In this document: piece after piece, positions 9,020 through 21,900 of the stretch
Numbering within the stretch: the first letter of the stretch is position 1
How the letters are laid out: the number at the start of each line of letters is the position of its first letter
Assembly (NCBI RefSeq): GCF_000003855.2
Contig: NW_003101654.1
Coordinates: 316,387-380,386, forward strand
Length of the DNA stretch: 64,000 nt
Source: Blastomyces gilchristii SLH14081
Taxonomy: Eukaryota > Ascomycota > Eurotiomycetes > Onygenales > Ajellomycetaceae
Direction of reading: 5' to 3'
Program-made: the position numbers and the translations under genes
The notes under the pieces: generated by a model
What the model saw: the letters and a program-made list of their open reading frames with translations, nothing else
Told to the model about the DNA's origin: nothing
Databases searched by the model: none

Positions 9020-12000
9020 CTTATCAGAATTTACAGTATGAAAGTTATGTCTCAGCTTCTACAGATATCTTATCTACTCAGATAATTCTTAAGTGAACTT
9101 ATTCATTTTATCAGAATACTCTTATCACTGAATCTTGAATCAGAGCTTATAATCTCACTTCTCTGAGTTAATAATCTCTTTGATCTGATATTCTCTTTCA
9201 CTCTCTAGTACTTTATAAACAGAGTTATGAGTCACAGAATTCTCTTCTAAGAATTTCTTATATTTACAGAGTAAAGAGACATGAAAAATATTATATATCT
9301 ATAACTCAGATAACAGTTTTAATCTATAGAACTATAAACTAACTTTCTTCATAATCTTATAAGACTCTGTTCATAAGAGATTCAGCTTCTTATTAGATCT
9401 TCACATGATAATGTTTTCTAGACTTAGTCAGACTCTATCATTTTTTTTAAAACTCTTTATAATATACTTAAAGTCATAGTATCTCTTCTGATACTCTTAA
9501 GTCTTTCTCAAGAATTCACAGGCTTTCTCCCAGATCTTCTGAATTCTCTCAGCTTATTCACAGATATTATCACACTCTATAGTATACTCTCATGAGTTTA
9601 TTAAGATTATTCATGAATAAGTCTCAGTAAGTATCTCAAAGAGAGTTTTATCTGTGCTGACATGCTTTGAGTTGTTATATACAAACTCTGTGAGTGATAA
9701 TCAATATACTTAGTTATTCTGATTATAATTAATAAAGCACTGCAGATACTGTTTCAATATACTTATCAGATATTCTGTCTAATTATCTGTCTATTAATAA
9801 AAAGCTATACTTAAATCTTATAAAATCTTCAGTATAGTTATCAGATCAGATCAGAACTCTTCTATGAAGATTAATTCTCTGTCTGAGATAATATTCACAG
9901 ATAATTTATATAACTGAATCATATTGTGAATAAAGATATGAGTCAAATCCTTTGACTTCAAGTTCTTGTGAGTGAGTATAAAGTGTGTTATCTTGATAAA
10001 GTGATTCACTATCATTAGCACACTGTTAAAACAGGTATTATATATATTCTTACTTTCAGAGATACTTATAAGAGCATTTATTTCTAGCTGTTTTCAAGGT
10101 TTCTGCAGAATGAATAGAGAAGTAAGTTCTCTGTATAATCTGAACTATACTATTTATAAACTCTGATAAACAGTATAAGAATTCACTATCTTCTTCATAA
10201 GTTCTTATATCTTCAGTCAGAAGTATTTTCTTATAAATAACTCATGAGTTCTAGTGTCTGTAAAATGACCTGCTAGAGAAGAGTTATACTGCCTTTTAAT
10301 AAGTTCTATATATAGAAACTCATTTATAGGTACATAAATCTGATTCTCTCTTTATAAGAGATTATTTAAGTCTCTTTAATTCTTTATTTCTGTAGAATTG
10401 ATCTCTACTGTGAGCAGTTTCTGAATATACTGAGTATATTCATTCTTCAGTTGCAGTTCAAACAATCTGAATAGAAGATTTTATAAAGACTTATACTCTG
10501 TTTCTTCTTATATCAGATCTTCTGTGATACTTCTCAAAGCCTGCAAACTCTTCAGATTATAGATACTCTCTTCAAGAATTCTCATAGAGATTCTCAGAGT
10601 GTTGACTCTCAGTGTTACAGAGAGTAGTTATACAGACTTCTTTTCTTTCTTTTTTCTCTTCTTTTCTGAGAAATTGAGAGACTCTTCAGTCAATCTCTTC
10701 ATAATACTCAGTCTGAGTATTCTGTGAAGCTTTTCTGTCTTCTCTAGTCTCTCTGTATCTATCATTCTGGCTTTCTTAATATAGTCTGATCTGTGAGAGA
10801 GTCTGTCTGCTGAGTTCTTAGTTCTCTTAATATATTCTATCTTGAATCAGAACTCACTCAGTCTCTGAGCTCAGTGAATCTGCTACTGCAAGAGTTTCTT
10901 GATTAAAGTAAACTATTATAAGCTGTCATGATCAGTTCTAACAGTAATCACTGTTATAAGACTCTCAAAGTAGTGATATCAGTAATAAAAGAATTTCACT
11001 ATTATAAAAAGCTTCTGATTATGAATGTTATAGTTGATCTCTGCAGATTGCATTTTCTGTGAGAAAAAGATCACTGAAACTCAGTTCTTATTTAACTGTA
11101 GTTATAAGACTATTTCTGAAATTGTAAAGAAGAAGACATCTGTCTTCAATCTGATTAAGAGTAAGAGATTAAAGTGAAACAGTATCACTGTATTTATAAA
11201 TATCTATTTCAATCTTATAAAGACTCTGTGAGCTTCTGAGATAAGAAAGTTCTTACAGTTCTCTCTTCTTAACAATCTTTTTATTCTCTGTTCACAGAAT
11301 AACTTCTTCTTATTTTCATTCTTCAGTATATCTGCAAGAGTCAAGAAGATTCTTATAAATATAAAGATAAACTGTCTATAGAAATTCACAAAGCTCAGAA
11401 AGATCTGAATCTTATGAATACTAGTTAAGTCTGATCATGATAGAATAGTCTTAACTTATGAAGATTTTATCTGAATATTATCTGCAGTGATTACATATTC
11501 TAGGAAATTAATCTAACAGATACTGAAGTTATACTTTATAAGCTTAATATACAGTTCTGTCTCATCTAAGATCTTCAACACACTTTGTATATACTCAGTG
11601 TGTTCTTTCTTCTTCACAGAGTACATTATCACATTATTCAGATATATTATCATGAAGACATTCAGATATATGTAAAGTGTTTTATTAATGAAAGACTGAA
11701 ATATTATAAGAGTATTAATCAGATCAAAAGACATCACTAGATATTCAAATAATTTTAGTGCAGTTTTAAGACAGTCTTTCATTCATTCTCAGACTGTATT
11801 TATAGCTATGTATATACATTGATCACATTCAGTTGTGTGAATATAACAGCTCTTATAAGACAGTTAATCACATTCTCAATCAGAGACAGAGAATAGCAGC
11901 TCTTTATTATCTTGAAGTTCAGATTATAGTAGTCTATATACAATCTGAGATCTTTATTCTTCTTCTTTATAAATATCACAGAGGCTTCTGTGAAGACCTG

Positions 12001-13872
12001 TGAAGATCAGATAAAGTTATTCTTCAGATTCTTCTTCACATAGGTCTGTAAGACCTCTGTCTCATGATAAGAGAGCTTATAGATTAATTCTTAGAAGAGT
12101 TTCTACTCTTCTATCAAATCTATTATTAGATTCTTCTCACAGTGAGAAGAAAGCTCAGCTGTCTTTGTTAAGCTGAATATCTCTGTGAGATCTCAGTATT
12201 TCTCTGATATCTGAAGCTTAGTTTTCATGACTGCAAGATTCTCAGACACTTATAAAGTTATTATATAGATAAGCTTGTCTTCTCTAATCAACTCTGCAGT
12301 ATTAACTGATTTTATCTTCATAAGTGAATCTATCAACACTGATCAGAAGTATAAACCTGACTTATGAACAGCTATGTGTGAATTATGTCTTTGAACTTAT
12401 ACAAGTCTTAAGTACATATTATCTGTGATGTCTGTGATAATCACAGTTTCTGCAAATCTTCTTCAGGTTTCAGAGAGATCTTACAATTCAAAGATAACTC
12501 TTGTAAGTCTCTCAGCTCTCAGGTCTGAGTTCTTGTGCTCTGCTTATTATAAGAGCAGATTCTCAGTTTTCATCTTTCAGCTCATTCACTCTATGAGCTT
12601 TAGAGACATCACAGTGATCTGAGATTCTGAGTTTATCAATACTTTTCATACTTATGAGACAGCAGTATCATGACACAGTCTCTTTCTATAAGTAAGCATT
12701 TTCATCAGAGAAGTAACAGATTCAGATATCAGCTTCAAGACTCTTAAGAAGGCTGTTGCTGACTCTGTCTATAACTTCTTAAATTTCTATTTTAGTTTAT
12801 CTGAACAGTTTGTGTAAAGATATTCTGATTTAGAACAGATGAAGTAGAGTCTCTTTTTCTTAATCTCTCTGTTATACACTCTGTTTATAAGAGCTTATGA
12901 AGCTCTCTCTCTCTACTCAGTAGTCAGACATGAATCTCTCTGTGTCTTATCATCTTTTTCTGATAAATCTGTTCTCTGTTGTTCTGACTCTTACAGAGCT
13001 AGTCAGTGATTTACTCTCTATAGATCTGTGACTCTCACAGTGATCTGTAAGTGATGAATAAGAGTCATCAGTTTCTTCAGAGCTAAGAACTTAGAGTCTT
13101 ACTTAATAAGCTTATTCTGCATGTCTTTATTCAGTCTCTTCATGAATATTATTATTCAGATCTTGTTTCAGAACTCTGTTTCTGAAGATTCTAATTCAGT
13201 TCACAATTTCATGAAGCACTGTGAGTAGTCTTTATCAGATTTCTCACCTCTTTTTCTAATATTGATAATCACAGTTCAGGTGTTCTCTATTCAGCTCACA
13301 GAGTCTTTTAACTTATTCTCTAAATAGATCTTGAGAACAGATCAGTAGAATCTCTCATAATTATTCTCTAGATAATTCAGTCAGTTCTTGACTTCAGTGT
13401 AATAGAGGCCTGTTATTATATAGATAACAGCTTCTTCATCTTTCATATTATACAGCTGAGCTTGTGAGGTAATTTCAAATACAAACTTGTAAAAGCTTTT
13501 ATAAATTGTGATTCAATAAGTGGCCTTAAGTGATTGCAGCTTAAGAAAGTTTCTTTTCAGTTTATGAGTATCTCTGAAGATTATGTCTAGAGACTCAGTT
13601 CAAGAGTGTTTGCAGAGAGTAAGCATTTCTTATAGAAAAATAGCTTGATTTCACAGAAAATGCTCAAGAATGTTCTTCACTGAGATTGATTCATTTATGA
13701 GTTTGAAGAATTTCTCTGTCACAGATGCAGAGAATGATGTTCTGTGAGTGATTAATAAGTTCTCTGAGACTTCTTCTATAAGAGTTATTCATGATTCAGA
13801 TGGCTGCTTCTAAGTATCTGTAGTAGAGTTTGCAGGGATTGAAGCATGTGAGTTTCTAGTTCTTTCAGTCAT
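9020..13872 (-). pseudogene. Gypsy-C1 gag-pol polyprotein (decayed)
   Basis: The minus frame starts at ATG 13872 (MTERTRNSHASIPANSTTDT). Gag occupies about 13870-12500, protease about 12450-12350, RT about 12000-11500, RNase H about 11480-11150, integrase about 10350-9650, and a chromodomain about 9215-9040. The open stretch 11782-11513 is the RT palm (KTALKLFEYLVMSFDLINTL, FQSFINKTLYIYL) with the catalytic box reading YLNNVIMYS instead of YxDD. Domain order and content match Gypsy-C2 and C3. Full of stops. Confidence 0.78.
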
Positions 13873-13904
13873 AACAGGTGATTGCTGGCTGACTGAGCTT
13901 GAAA

Positions 13905-14162
13905 TGTAAGAATAAGTACTTGCAGGTGATTATTTGAGTGTTTGCAGCTTGATGTGATATATACTGTTAACTACTAGAAGTATTCATGATAGAAAGATAA
14001 AATGTAGAGATTAAATATATAATAGCATTCAAGCTGAGTTATGAATAGTATTTGTGAACTCCAGTCTATATAGTTGTGTGTAGCCAAGGGCCGCTAGCCC
14101 TATTGATTACGCGAGAGATAGGAATAGGGGTAAAGAATTCGCGAGAAGCGGGATTTCTTACA
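13905..14162 (-). repeat. Gypsy-C1 5' LTR
   Basis: 258 bp. Bases about 14085-14160 (GGGCCGCTAGCCC, ACGCGAGAG, GAAGCGGG) are unmutated while the rest of the LTR is AT-biased, giving a sharp mutation boundary inside one LTR. Confidence 0.9.
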
Positions 14163-15600
14163 GATATATAGCAGCTCAGGCTGATGAACTTCTTCAGACT
14201 CTTATTAAAACAGTATATCAAGAAGCACTCTGATTTTCCTCAGAACTACATATAAGAACTGATATCTCAGAATATTTAATCAATGATAATAACACTCTGC
14301 AGTTCTGTGAATGACATTGAGTTCTCTACTTCAAACTCTTACACACTTGAATAATGCAAGAGATGCATGATTCACATATAATCAATCACTCAGGTTACAA
14401 ACAATTGTATTAAATAATCTCTCAAGAGTTCTACTGATCTGAGATATCAAACAGTATCAGATATTTCATTCAAAACTGTAATCATTGTTCTTTCATCATC
14501 TCATGAAAGAACTGTAGAAAAGGCCTACTGAAATCACTCAATATTCTCAATAGAATCTGATAAGATATGACAATTGACTTCACAGTTGATCTCTCTGAGA
14601 GTAAGAGTTGTAGAAATATTCTGATCATCATGAATCAATTGAGTAAAGATATAATATTGAAACCTTGTAATAAGATAAATACTGAATAAGTTATCAAAGC
14701 TTTTCTACAGAGCCTGTTCTATCAGATGTATAGATTACTGAGATTTATAGTATCAGATTAAAGCTGTCAATTCATAAGTGCTCTCTGAACAAGAATCTGT
14801 CAAGTTCTCAAGATTACACACTGTCTATCAACTGTCTATCACTCTGAGACTGATGATGCATCAGAACAGATAATTCAGATCATAAAGAATTATCTTCACA
14901 AGTTCTGCAATCACTTATAAGATGATTGACATGACCTGCTTCTACACACAGAGATCACTATCAATGAATAAGATGCTGTTTCAACAGATGTAAGTCTGTT
15001 CTTTCTTACACACAGTTATTACATGAAAGTGTTGAATCTTCTAGAGATTACACAGTTTATACCAAACCTCTGCAGTCTGATTCAGATCACTGATAATATA
15101 GTAACAAAGCTCTGAGATATCTGTGATTGAGCAGAGATCTTCATAACAACTGTGAAACAAGATTAAGAGAATTAAATCAATGTTTATCAAGACCTCACTG
15201 AACAATATAAGATAGAAGATCTGGTATAATTGAATCTTAAGAATATATGAATCACATGTTCATCTCATACACTAGATTATCATCATATCAGGTATAAAGT
15301 GATAGAAGTTCTAGATAGTCATAACTACTGTCTTGACACATTATCAGAGATTCATAATGTATTTTATACAAGCTTGTTACACTGTACTATCACTGATCTG
15401 TTCTCTTCTCAACTGACTTTCAACTGACAGTTATCAGGCATCATAGAAGAAGATAATGAGCTTGAGTGAGAGATTGAGAATATTCTCAATGAGAGACTCT
15501 GCAGCTGCAGTCAGTAATATCTCATGAAATGAGTTAACTATAATTAACTGATCTGAACTCTGAGTTCTGTATTATTTAAAACAGCAGTTCTTGACTGATA
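14163..15600 (+). pseudogene. Gypsy-A1 pol, integrase and chromodomain (decayed)
   Basis: Resumes after Gypsy-C1 (duplicated GATAT at 14163-14167). A zinc-binding region about 14350-14480 (HSGYKQLY, then NCNHCS) is followed by the core MTIDFTVDL near 14575 and an STVYHSETDDASEQ-type block near 14810. KIEDLVWLNLKNI, then YKVIEVLDSHNYCLDTLSEI, near 15205-15350 is the typical post-core region. At 15449-15575 ELEWEIENILNERLCSCS, then YLMKWVNYN and IWT, is a chromodomain, the chromatin-reading tail that directs chromoviruses to heterochromatin in related elements. W codons read as TGA. Confidence 0.8.
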
Positions 15601-15628
15601 AGAACTGCTTCTGAAAGAGAGAGACTAA

Positions 15629-15936
15629 TGTAGCAGGCTGCACCTGATCAATCATATAGACTATTCTGTTACACTTCATAGATTCTTTCACTTCACTCTC
15701 AAATACATACACTCTGATTCTCGGCCATTCTCAATTGCTGATTCTTGGCCATCATGAATGTGTATAGATTCTTTCACTCCGAAGCTTCACTGCATATATC
15801 ATCACATATGTGTATAAATATTCACTCTGATTGCTGATTTCTACACTTTCTTCTTCTTTCCTTCTCTAACATTTTTATCTTTGTTATATAAGACCTATCA
15901 ATATTATACCGATCTATTCGGCGTAGGCCTCTTACA
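15629..15936 (+). repeat. Gypsy-A1 3' LTR
   Basis: Equal in length to the 5' LTR, differing mainly by transitions; CCGCCACG of the 5' copy is CCATCATG here. The right end ACCGATCTATTCGGCG keeps CpG sites lost from the 5' copy, so the two LTRs mutated in different patches. Confidence 0.9.
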
Positions 15937-15941
15937 ATTCT

Positions 15942-18573
15942 TATTATATAGAAATAAGTAAGTCAATTATAATAGAAAATACTGTAATCAAGTATATCTT
16001 AACAGAGAACAGATAATCAGACTTCTATAATATAAGTTACACATCTGAATGTAATAAATCTAGATTTGAATATCATTGCTAAAGCACTGAATTCTCTGAA
16101 AAAGAGATTCTCTGAGTGAAAATCTTGATATTATGAGTATTGAGCTTGCTTCAACTGTAGATATCAAATCATAATATAAAAGATTACACACAGCATGTAT
16201 AGTTAAGAGAAGTAAGAGAGTTAAAAAACTAGTAGAATCAATGAGCTCAGAGACACTTACTGATATTCTATAAAAAGTCTTCAAAGTGAAAGAGATGTCT
16301 GTGTTAGATGATTCTCTGAATTGTGTGAATATCAAGAGAAAGCAGGCTTCTGAATAAAGTACAGGTGAGAATGATAAAGCAGACACTTATCTTAATATCT
16401 TAAGATCTGAAATGTTAATGTATAAAGAGCACTTGAGTAAGAATTGAGAGATGACTGCAAAAGTGTTAACAGATATAGAAGCTTTTATATAATATATTAA
16501 TAATTATATAATTTGAAGACTGAAAGAAATCTGCTGAGTGAAGAATCTCTGATATATAAGATTATCTGATAACTGATATTTAATATCATCTGTAAGAGTA
16601 AGATTTTCCTTGTACTTCAGAGAATGATCTTGCTATATTTCAGTGTGAGAGCTGCAGAATGTGAAATACAACCTTATTCTCAGACTTGATTAATTTTAAA
16701 GATTCAATTCACAGATTCAATGATGTATATATTATATATAATTAACTGATAAGAAGAAAACAGTTCATACAATTCTATTAACTGATATGAGAAGAACATT
16801 TCATGTCTCTGATATAGAAGAGTTAAATCTGCTTAAACATTAATAAGTAAAGAGAATAATTTATAAAACCTCATCTGAAAGCATTCTGTATATCATACAG
16901 AATTTAGAAGTGAAGAAAACTAAGATAAAGAATATATAGAAGAATAAATGTATAAAAAAGCTTCTGAAGAAGTATGAGAATATCTTCTGAATAGATCTTT
17001 CACTGAAATTGCTGCTAAAATAAGAATTTATACATGAGATTAATACAGAGAATGCAAAACTAGTCAATCAGAATGCATACTCTCTGTCATAAACACATCT
17101 TAAAGAACAGAAGTATCAGATTACAGACCTTCTAGAACATGATCTTATACAACTCTTATTAAGTGTGTGAGACTTTTCAGTTCTATTTGTGAAAAAGACA
17201 GATAAAGAGTGATGAATATGTATTAATTATTAAGCACTTAATAAGCTTATAACTAAGAATGAATATTCACTGTCACAGATTCAACAACAGTTGAATATAA
17301 TTGAAAATACCTGATATCTATTAAAGATTGATCTTCACTCAGAATACTGACAGATCTGTGTAGATAAACTGTCAGTTCTGTAAACTGTATTTAATATATA
17401 ATAAGAGAAGTTTCAATTTCTGATAATATCATTCAGTTTGATAAATACATCTGTCATCTTTCAAATAATGATGAATATAATTCTTTATAAATGGAATGAA
17501 ATCTTATATCTTGTATATCTGAATAACATTCTAGTCTTCTCAAACTTATATAATGAATATCTGAAGTATCTTAATAAAGTATTTACAACTCTGACAGAGT
17601 ATAAGCTCTATATTAAATCAATAAAGTGTGTGTTTGAAATGAAAGAGTTAAAGTTCATAGAACATGTAGTGAGTGATAACTGTATATATCTCATCTCAGA
17701 GAAATTGAATATTATAGTGAATTAGCTGCAGCTGAGAAATATACATTATATATAACAGTTTCTTAAGTTGATCTTATATTACTATAGATTTATCAAGGAT
17801 TTCATATAAATAGCTATATCACTCTTAGATCTCTTAAGCAAAATGAATGCTAATCTGTGAAAGAAAAAGTTTCAGTTAATTATCTAAAATACTGTGTATG
17901 AAGAGACTTTTCTCACACTGAGAGAATATGTAATAACATTCTCAGTGCTTATTCAATCAGATTATAATAAATCTTTCTACATTGTAATAGATGTATCTGA
18001 ATGAGCTATTGAAGGCGCTCTTCTACAGATGAGTAAGAATGACAAGCTACATCTGATGATATAATGATAGAAAACTATCAGATGCTGAGCTTAATTACTC
18101 AGTGTATGAAAAGAAATTACTAGTGATTAAGCACATGCTGATATTATGAGATAGATATATCAACAATGAGCATATGACTGTAAAGGCCTACACTGAATAG
18201 ATTGGTATTATGTTGATAGGTCTTATATAACAAAGAGAAAAATGTTAGAAAAGAAAAGAAAGAAAAAGTGTGAGAATCAGTGATCAGAGTAAATATTTAT
18301 ACACATACACAGTGATGTACGCGGTGAAGCTTCGGGGCGGAAGAATAGAAATTTCATAGAAATAAACCTTTCTACATTGTAATAGATGTATCTGAATGAG
18401 CTATTGAAGGCGCTCTTCTACAGATGAGTAAGAATGACAAGCTACATCTGATGATATAATGATAGAAAACTATCAGATGCTGAGCTTAATTACTCAGTAT
18501 ATGAAAAGAAATTACTAGTGATCAAGCACATGCTGATATTATGAGATAGATATATCAACAATGAGCATATGAC
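15942..18573 (+). pseudogene. Gypsy-B pol, 5' half: reverse transcriptase and start of RNase H (decayed)
   Basis: Continues Gypsy-B after the Gypsy-A1 insertion. RT blocks are readable from about 17165 (VLFVKKTDKE, then KIDLHSEYWQI, with W as TGA) to 17725. The open stretch 17438-17725 covers the palm: FQIMMNIIL, then YLNNILVFS, where the catalytic Y-x-D-D has become YLNN by two G-to-A changes, so the enzyme is dead. RNase H begins about 17940 (FYIVIDVSEWAIEGALLQM). A 395-bp tandem duplication (17966-18756) repeats this segment before the Gypsy-A2 insertion at 18574. Confidence 0.8.
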
Positions 18574-18756
18574 TGTAAGAGGCCTACACTGAATAGATCA
18601 GTATTATATTGATAGGTCTTATATAACAAAGAGAAAAATGTTAGAGAAGGAAAGAAAGAGAAAGTGTGAGAATCAGTGATCAGAGTGAATATTTATACAC
18701 ATGCACAGTGATGTACACAGTGAAGCTTCGGGGTGGAAGAATAGGAATTTCATAGG
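17966..18756. repeat. 395-bp tandem duplication spanning the Gypsy-B/Gypsy-A2 junction
   Basis: Unit 1 (17966-18360) and unit 2 (18361-18756) both contain the end of the Gypsy-B RNase H segment followed by the first ~180 bp of the Gypsy-A2 LTR, in the same order. They differ at scattered, mostly C/T and G/A, sites and one small indel. The unit includes the insertion junction, so the duplication postdates the Gypsy-A2 insertion. An assembly artefact is possible. Confidence 0.85.
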
Positions 18757-18899
18757 TTTTCAGCTGAGAATTGATGACTGAGAATCAGAACATTAGAAAT
18801 CTGTGAAGTGATCTGTGAAGTGACTGAGAATCAGAATGATAGAAATCTGTGAAGTGTAACAGAATAGTCTGTATGATTGATCAGGCGCAGCCTGCCACA
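18574..18899 (-). repeat. Gypsy-A2 3' LTR
   Basis: 326 bp, partner of 24059-24384. Its first ~180 bp are also present in unit 1 of the upstream tandem duplication. Confidence 0.9.
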
Positions 18900-18929
18900 T
18901 TAGTCCCTTCTTTTCAGAAGTGATATTGA

Positions 18930-21900
18930 GTCACAGATGTGTAGTTCTCATCAGTCAAGAGCTGCTGTCTCAGATAACAAAGAGCTCAGAGTCCAGATCA
19001 GATGATTATAGCTGACTTATTTCACAAGATATTATCAGCTGCAGCTGTGAGATCTCTTATTGAGAATATTCTTAATCTCTTACTCAAGCTTATTATCTTC
19101 TTCTATAATGTCTGACAGCTGTCAGTCAGAAGTCAGTTGAGAAGAAAACAGATCAGTAATAGTGCAGCAGAGCAAGCTTGTGTGAAAGATATTATAGATT
19201 TCTGATAATATGATAAGACAGTAGTTATGACTATCTAGAACTTCTATCACTTTATACTTGATATAACAGTAATTCAGTGTACAAGATGAACATGTAATCT
19301 GTATATTCTTAAGATTCAATCATATCAAGTCTTCTATCTTATATTGTTCAGTGAGATCTCAGTGAATATTGATTTGATTCTCTTAATCTTGTTTTACAGT
19401 TATCATGAAGATCTCTGCTCAGTTGTAAGCATCTCAGAGCTTTATTACTATGCTATCAGTAATCTGAATCAGACTGCAGAGGTTTGATATGAACTGTGTA
19501 ATCTCTAAAAGATTTAACACTTTCATGTGATAATTATGTGTAAGAAAGAACAGACTCATATCTGTTGAAATAGCATCTCAATCATTGATAGTAATCTCTG
19601 CATATAGAAGAAGATTATATCAATCATCTTATAAGTAGTTACAGAATTTATAAAGATAATTCTTTATAGTCTGAATTATCTGTTCTGATGTATCATCAGT
19701 CTCAGAGTGATAAGCAGTTAATAAACAGTACATAATCTTAAGAACTTGATAGATTCTTGTTCAGAAAGTGCTTATGAATTAACAGCCTCAATTCAATACT
19801 ATAGATCTCAGTAATTCATACATTTAATAGAACAGACTTCTTAGAAAAGCTTCAGCAACTTGTTCAGTATTCATCTTATCACAGAGTTTCAATATAATAC
19901 TCTTACTTAATTAGTTCACAATAATCAGAATGTTTCTACAGCTCTTACTCTCAGAGAGATTAATAGTGAAGTCAATTATCACATCTTACTAGATTTTATT
20001 AGGAATATTAATCAGTTTCAGCAGGTCTTTTCTATGATTCTTTCACAAGATGATGAAGAAATAATGATTACAGTTTCAGACAAAACATCTGATACTGTTT
20101 AATATCTCAGATCAGTAGAACTTCTGAGAGATTATTTAATACAGTTATTTATGACCTGAATAATCAGTTATATACAAATCATGTATCTCTTATATTATCT
20201 GAGTGCATAAGAGTTCAGAGTGAGAGACTTAACATTACTCACAGAATTATAGAGTATTATTATTATTGATTGAACATTCTGAGATGTCAGTTCTTATACA
20301 TAGTTCTGAGGAAAATCAGAGTGCTTCTGAATATACTGCTTTAATAAGTGCTTAAAGAAGTTCATCAGTTTAAGCTGTTACATATCATAATTCATCTAGT
20401 GTAGATTTGAGAGAAGTTGAGATATCAGTATCAGTATCAGTTCAGAGAGAGAGTGTTCTAATCAGAGAAGTGTGTATAGTGTTATGAGTTATTTCATCTT
20501 AATCAACTAATATCTTCAGATCTAGAAGTCAGTGTTTTCAGTTCATTCAACAGGTGTCTGTTACATCAGAAGACATATCTTACTCTTATTATAAGAGAGC
20601 ATCTGTCATCAAGTTCTGACTGCTGAGACAGTAGTGTATTATAAAATGAAAGTGACTTAAGAACTCAGATCATCACATCTGTTATTCAATAAGTTTATAA
20701 ATAGTTATGAAGTATTTGAGATTCTTATAATCTGTGATTATCTCAAATTCAGAGATACTTCACAGTTCAGAGTCTCATTCTTTTAAACAGTATATAATCA
20801 TAAGAAGTTTCTTATCATAGATCTCATAATTGCATTCAGCAGAACTCAGTTTCTTAGATATGAAGACACATGATTATAGAACATCTTTATCATTATATTA
20901 TAATATCACTTCTTCTGTCACATAGTCAGAGAAATCAGTCTCAATAACTGTCTTATAATCAGAATTGAATATTATCAGTAGAGAAGTATTAATAAACATC
21001 TTCTTTATCTGTATAAATGCAGCTTCAGTGTCTGCTAATTATTAAAATACTGAGTCTTTCTTAGTAAGATCTGTAAGTAATCTCATAATATCTGAGAAGT
21101 TTCATATAAATCACTGATAGAAGTTAGTGAACTTAATGAAGCTTTATACATCTTTCACAGTATATAAAGCTTCTCATTTAAGAATAACAGAGATCTTCTC
21201 AGAATTCATTTGAATTCTCTTATCAGCTTCTATGATGAAATCAAAGTATTTAGTACTCTTAACTTTGAAATCATACTTGTCAATATTAATTGATAGTTCT
21301 GCTTCTCATAGTCATTATAATACTGTTTGTATATACTCTTGATACTCTTTTCTGAATTCATTGATGAAGATGAGAATGTCATCTAAATAAGCAGATACAA
21401 ACTTATCAAGGAAATCTCAGAGTGCTCAGTTAATATACTTCTGAAATGTACTGAAGATGTTAGTCAGTTCAAAGAATGTAACTATTCATTCAAAGAGATT
21501 ATAATATGTTCAGAGTACTGTAAGTTATTCATCTTCTTTGATAATATGAATCTTATGAAACATGACAATGATATCTAGCTTTGTAAATCATTGAGCTTAT
21601 CTGATTTATGCTAGAGTTGCATTAATGAGAGATAAGAAATATCAATCTTTCTTTATCAATCTGTTCAGATCTCAGTAGTTCATACAGAATTGAAGTTCTT
21701 CATCTGACTTCTTTATAAAGAGAATAGAAGCTGCAGTGAAAGAGTTACTAACATGTATGAATCTCTTATCTAACAGATCATTGAGTGTCTTTCAAAGAAG
21801 AAGAAGTTCATCTTGAGATATATTATAAAGAGGATCTCACAGTGACTTAGAGTTCTTATCATTCTTCTTTTCTAACTTAATACTGTGATTCACTTCTGAG

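Larger units (their letters stand above)
6401..14162 (-). mobile_element. Gypsy-C1: Ty3/gypsy chromovirus, 258-bp LTRs, minus orientation
   Basis: LTRs at 13905-14162 (5' in element sense) and 6401-7172 (3', split by a 500-bp insertion), flanked by GATAT (6396-6400, 14163-14167). On the minus strand a purine tract (AGAAAGGGAGAAATA) precedes the 3' LTR and gag starts 33 bp after the 5' LTR. Subtracting the insertion and one 14-bp duplication leaves a 258-bp LTR, equal to the partner. Total element about 7.25 kb, longer than Gypsy-A because of about 1.9 kb between the chromodomain and the 3' LTR. Confidence 0.9.
2980..15936 (+). mobile_element. Gypsy-A1: Ty3/gypsy chromovirus, 308-bp LTRs, interrupted by Gypsy-C1
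   Basis: LTRs at 2980-3287 and 15629-15936 (TGT...ACA) flanked by the 5-bp duplication ATTCT (2975-2979, 15937-15941). A purine tract (GAAAGAGAGAGACTAA) precedes the right LTR, giving plus orientation. Internal order is gag, protease, RT, RNase H remnant, integrase, chromodomain. Without the nested Gypsy-C1 it is about 5.2 kb, about 0.55 kb shorter than Gypsy-A2 because of a deletion in the RT/RNase H region. It is inserted in Gypsy-B. Confidence 0.9.

Noticed and set aside
16060..16386. Minus-strand 108-aa open frame in Gypsy-B pol
   Set aside because: Antisense to gag-pol and Ser/Leu-rich; judged a shadow of the mutated plus frame.
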